From the NCBI GenBank assembly GCA_044339595.1, contig JBIIVF010000049.1, forward strand, positions 1 to 15,932: a DNA stretch of 15,932 bases, read 5' to 3'. The position numbers and the translations under genes were made by a program. Under the pieces are notes generated by a model that saw only the letters and a program-made list of their open reading frames with translations, was not told the origin of the DNA and did not search any database. Of the stretch, positions 15,455 to 15,932 are shown one piece after another (position 1 is the stretch's first letter; the number at the start of each line of letters is the position of its first letter). The DNA comes from CAZTGZ01 sp044339595 (GTDB lineage Bacteria > Bacteroidota > Bacteroidia > NS11-12g > UBA9320).

Positions 15455-15932
15455 TTATTTGGTAACCTGCATTTTTCTGGTCACGCTGTTGGCTCCGGTT
15501 TCAATGGTATAGTAATAGATACCTTCGCTTAAAGAAGATCCGTCAATCACTATTTCATGATTTCCAGCCATCAAGTTGTTCACGGCAAATGCATTTACTG
15601 TTTGGCCTAAAGCATTTTTTACAGTAACCTCTACATCAGAATCCGCTCTCAAGTAAATCAACACACTGGTTTGTTTGTCGAATGGGTTAGGATAATTTTG
15701 ATTTACCACAAATACTTGAGGAGTTTTGTTCACCTTGTTGTCTGACAACAAGTTCCTGCCAATTACGTTGTTCAAAATGTCAGAGGTTGGAATAGCAGCA
15801 TACATAATTGAATTCACGCCTACAGGGTGTAATCCGGTGTTACCATTGTTCTGAAGGTTGGTGCCTGGCAATTCGTCCATCTGGAAAACCAAATGAATGA
15901 AGTTATTATTGATTTTGCTGATACATGGGAAA
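15455..15932 (-). CDS. Secreted protein with type IX secretion C-terminal sorting domain (5' end outside window)
   Basis: Only the last 159 or so codons are present; the frame is open through the right edge and the start lies beyond it, so the TTG at 15892 is not the true start. The final 85 residues form a type A T9SS sorting domain. They begin VNQNYPNPFDKQTSV and continue with beta-strand segments (VEVTVKNALGQTV, AGNHEIVIDGSSLSEGIYYY). The end is SVTRKMQVTK, with the basic last strand expected of this signal. In the family this domain directs export across the outer membrane by the Por machinery and is removed by the sortase PorU. The preceding part (NNVIGRNLLSDNKVNKT) is a linker plus the end of the passenger, which may be a metal-binding or enzyme domain but is too short to identify. 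Confidence 0.92.
   Translation of the reverse strand, partial: FPCISKINNNFIHLVFQMDELPGTNLQNNGNTGLHPVGVNSIMYAAIPTSDILNNVIGRNLLSDNKVNKTPQVFVVNQNYPNPFDKQTSVLIYLRADSDVEVTVKNALGQTVNAFAVNNLMAGNHEIVIDGSSLSEGIYYYTIETGANSVTRKMQVTK

Noticed and set aside
1..15932. Insertion sequences, CRISPR arrays, phage genes, toxin-antitoxin or defence clusters
   Set aside because: None seen: no transposase or integrase, no regularly spaced repeats, and all intact genes except the DUF4159 gene belong to familiar housekeeping or transport families.

Overview
The window looks like a piece of a Bacteroidota chromosome, probably of the Chitinophagia/Saprospiria/Sphingobacteriia kind. The reasons are a C-terminal type IX secretion (Por) sorting domain at the right edge, promoter boxes of the phylum's TAnnTTTG type, the lack of Shine-Dalgarno sequences before genes, AT-leaning codon use, and high similarity by eye to Bacteroidota versions of all the housekeeping proteins. 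No mobile element, CRISPR array, phage gene or defence system is visible. This is a housekeeping region, and I did not find an undescribed multi-gene system.

Layout: (1) 1-2040: dnaK, with a sigma-54-like -24/-12 promoter and an upstream inverted repeat, ending in a strong terminator. (2) 2039-2670: an unannotated, decayed minus-strand gene whose fragments in several frames read as a membrane protein resembling the DUF6498 family. (3) 2759-8227: a very tight plus-strand operon, pntAA-pntAB-pntB (proton-translocating transhydrogenase), rsmE (16S rRNA m3U1498 methyltransferase), an exported DUF4159 protein, a diacylglycerol-kinase-family lipid kinase and a SUI1/eIF1-like (YciH) protein. Junctions range from a 4-nt overlap to a 14-nt gap. 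(4) 8250-9937: pckA with its own promoter and terminator. (5) 9938-10329: a non-coding stretch with two small hairpins. (6) 10330-15232, minus strand: promoter, tRNA-Leu(UAG), tig, clpP, clpX, then a UMF1/Atg22-like MFS transporter. The tRNA and the chaperone/protease genes appear to share one transcript. (7) 15403-15932: the 3' end of a secreted T9SS cargo protein with its terminator.

Functionally the window holds two proteostasis blocks: DnaK, and trigger factor plus ClpXP. It also holds a redox/carbon block in which transhydrogenase couples NADH/NADPH exchange to the proton gradient and PEP carboxykinase links oxaloacetate to PEP. Several start sites need correction. pntAA most likely starts at a TTG (2759). 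rsmE starts at a GTG that directly abuts the pntB stop. The longest tig frame runs back into the tRNA and should start at 15069. clpX has a TTG alternative at 12940.
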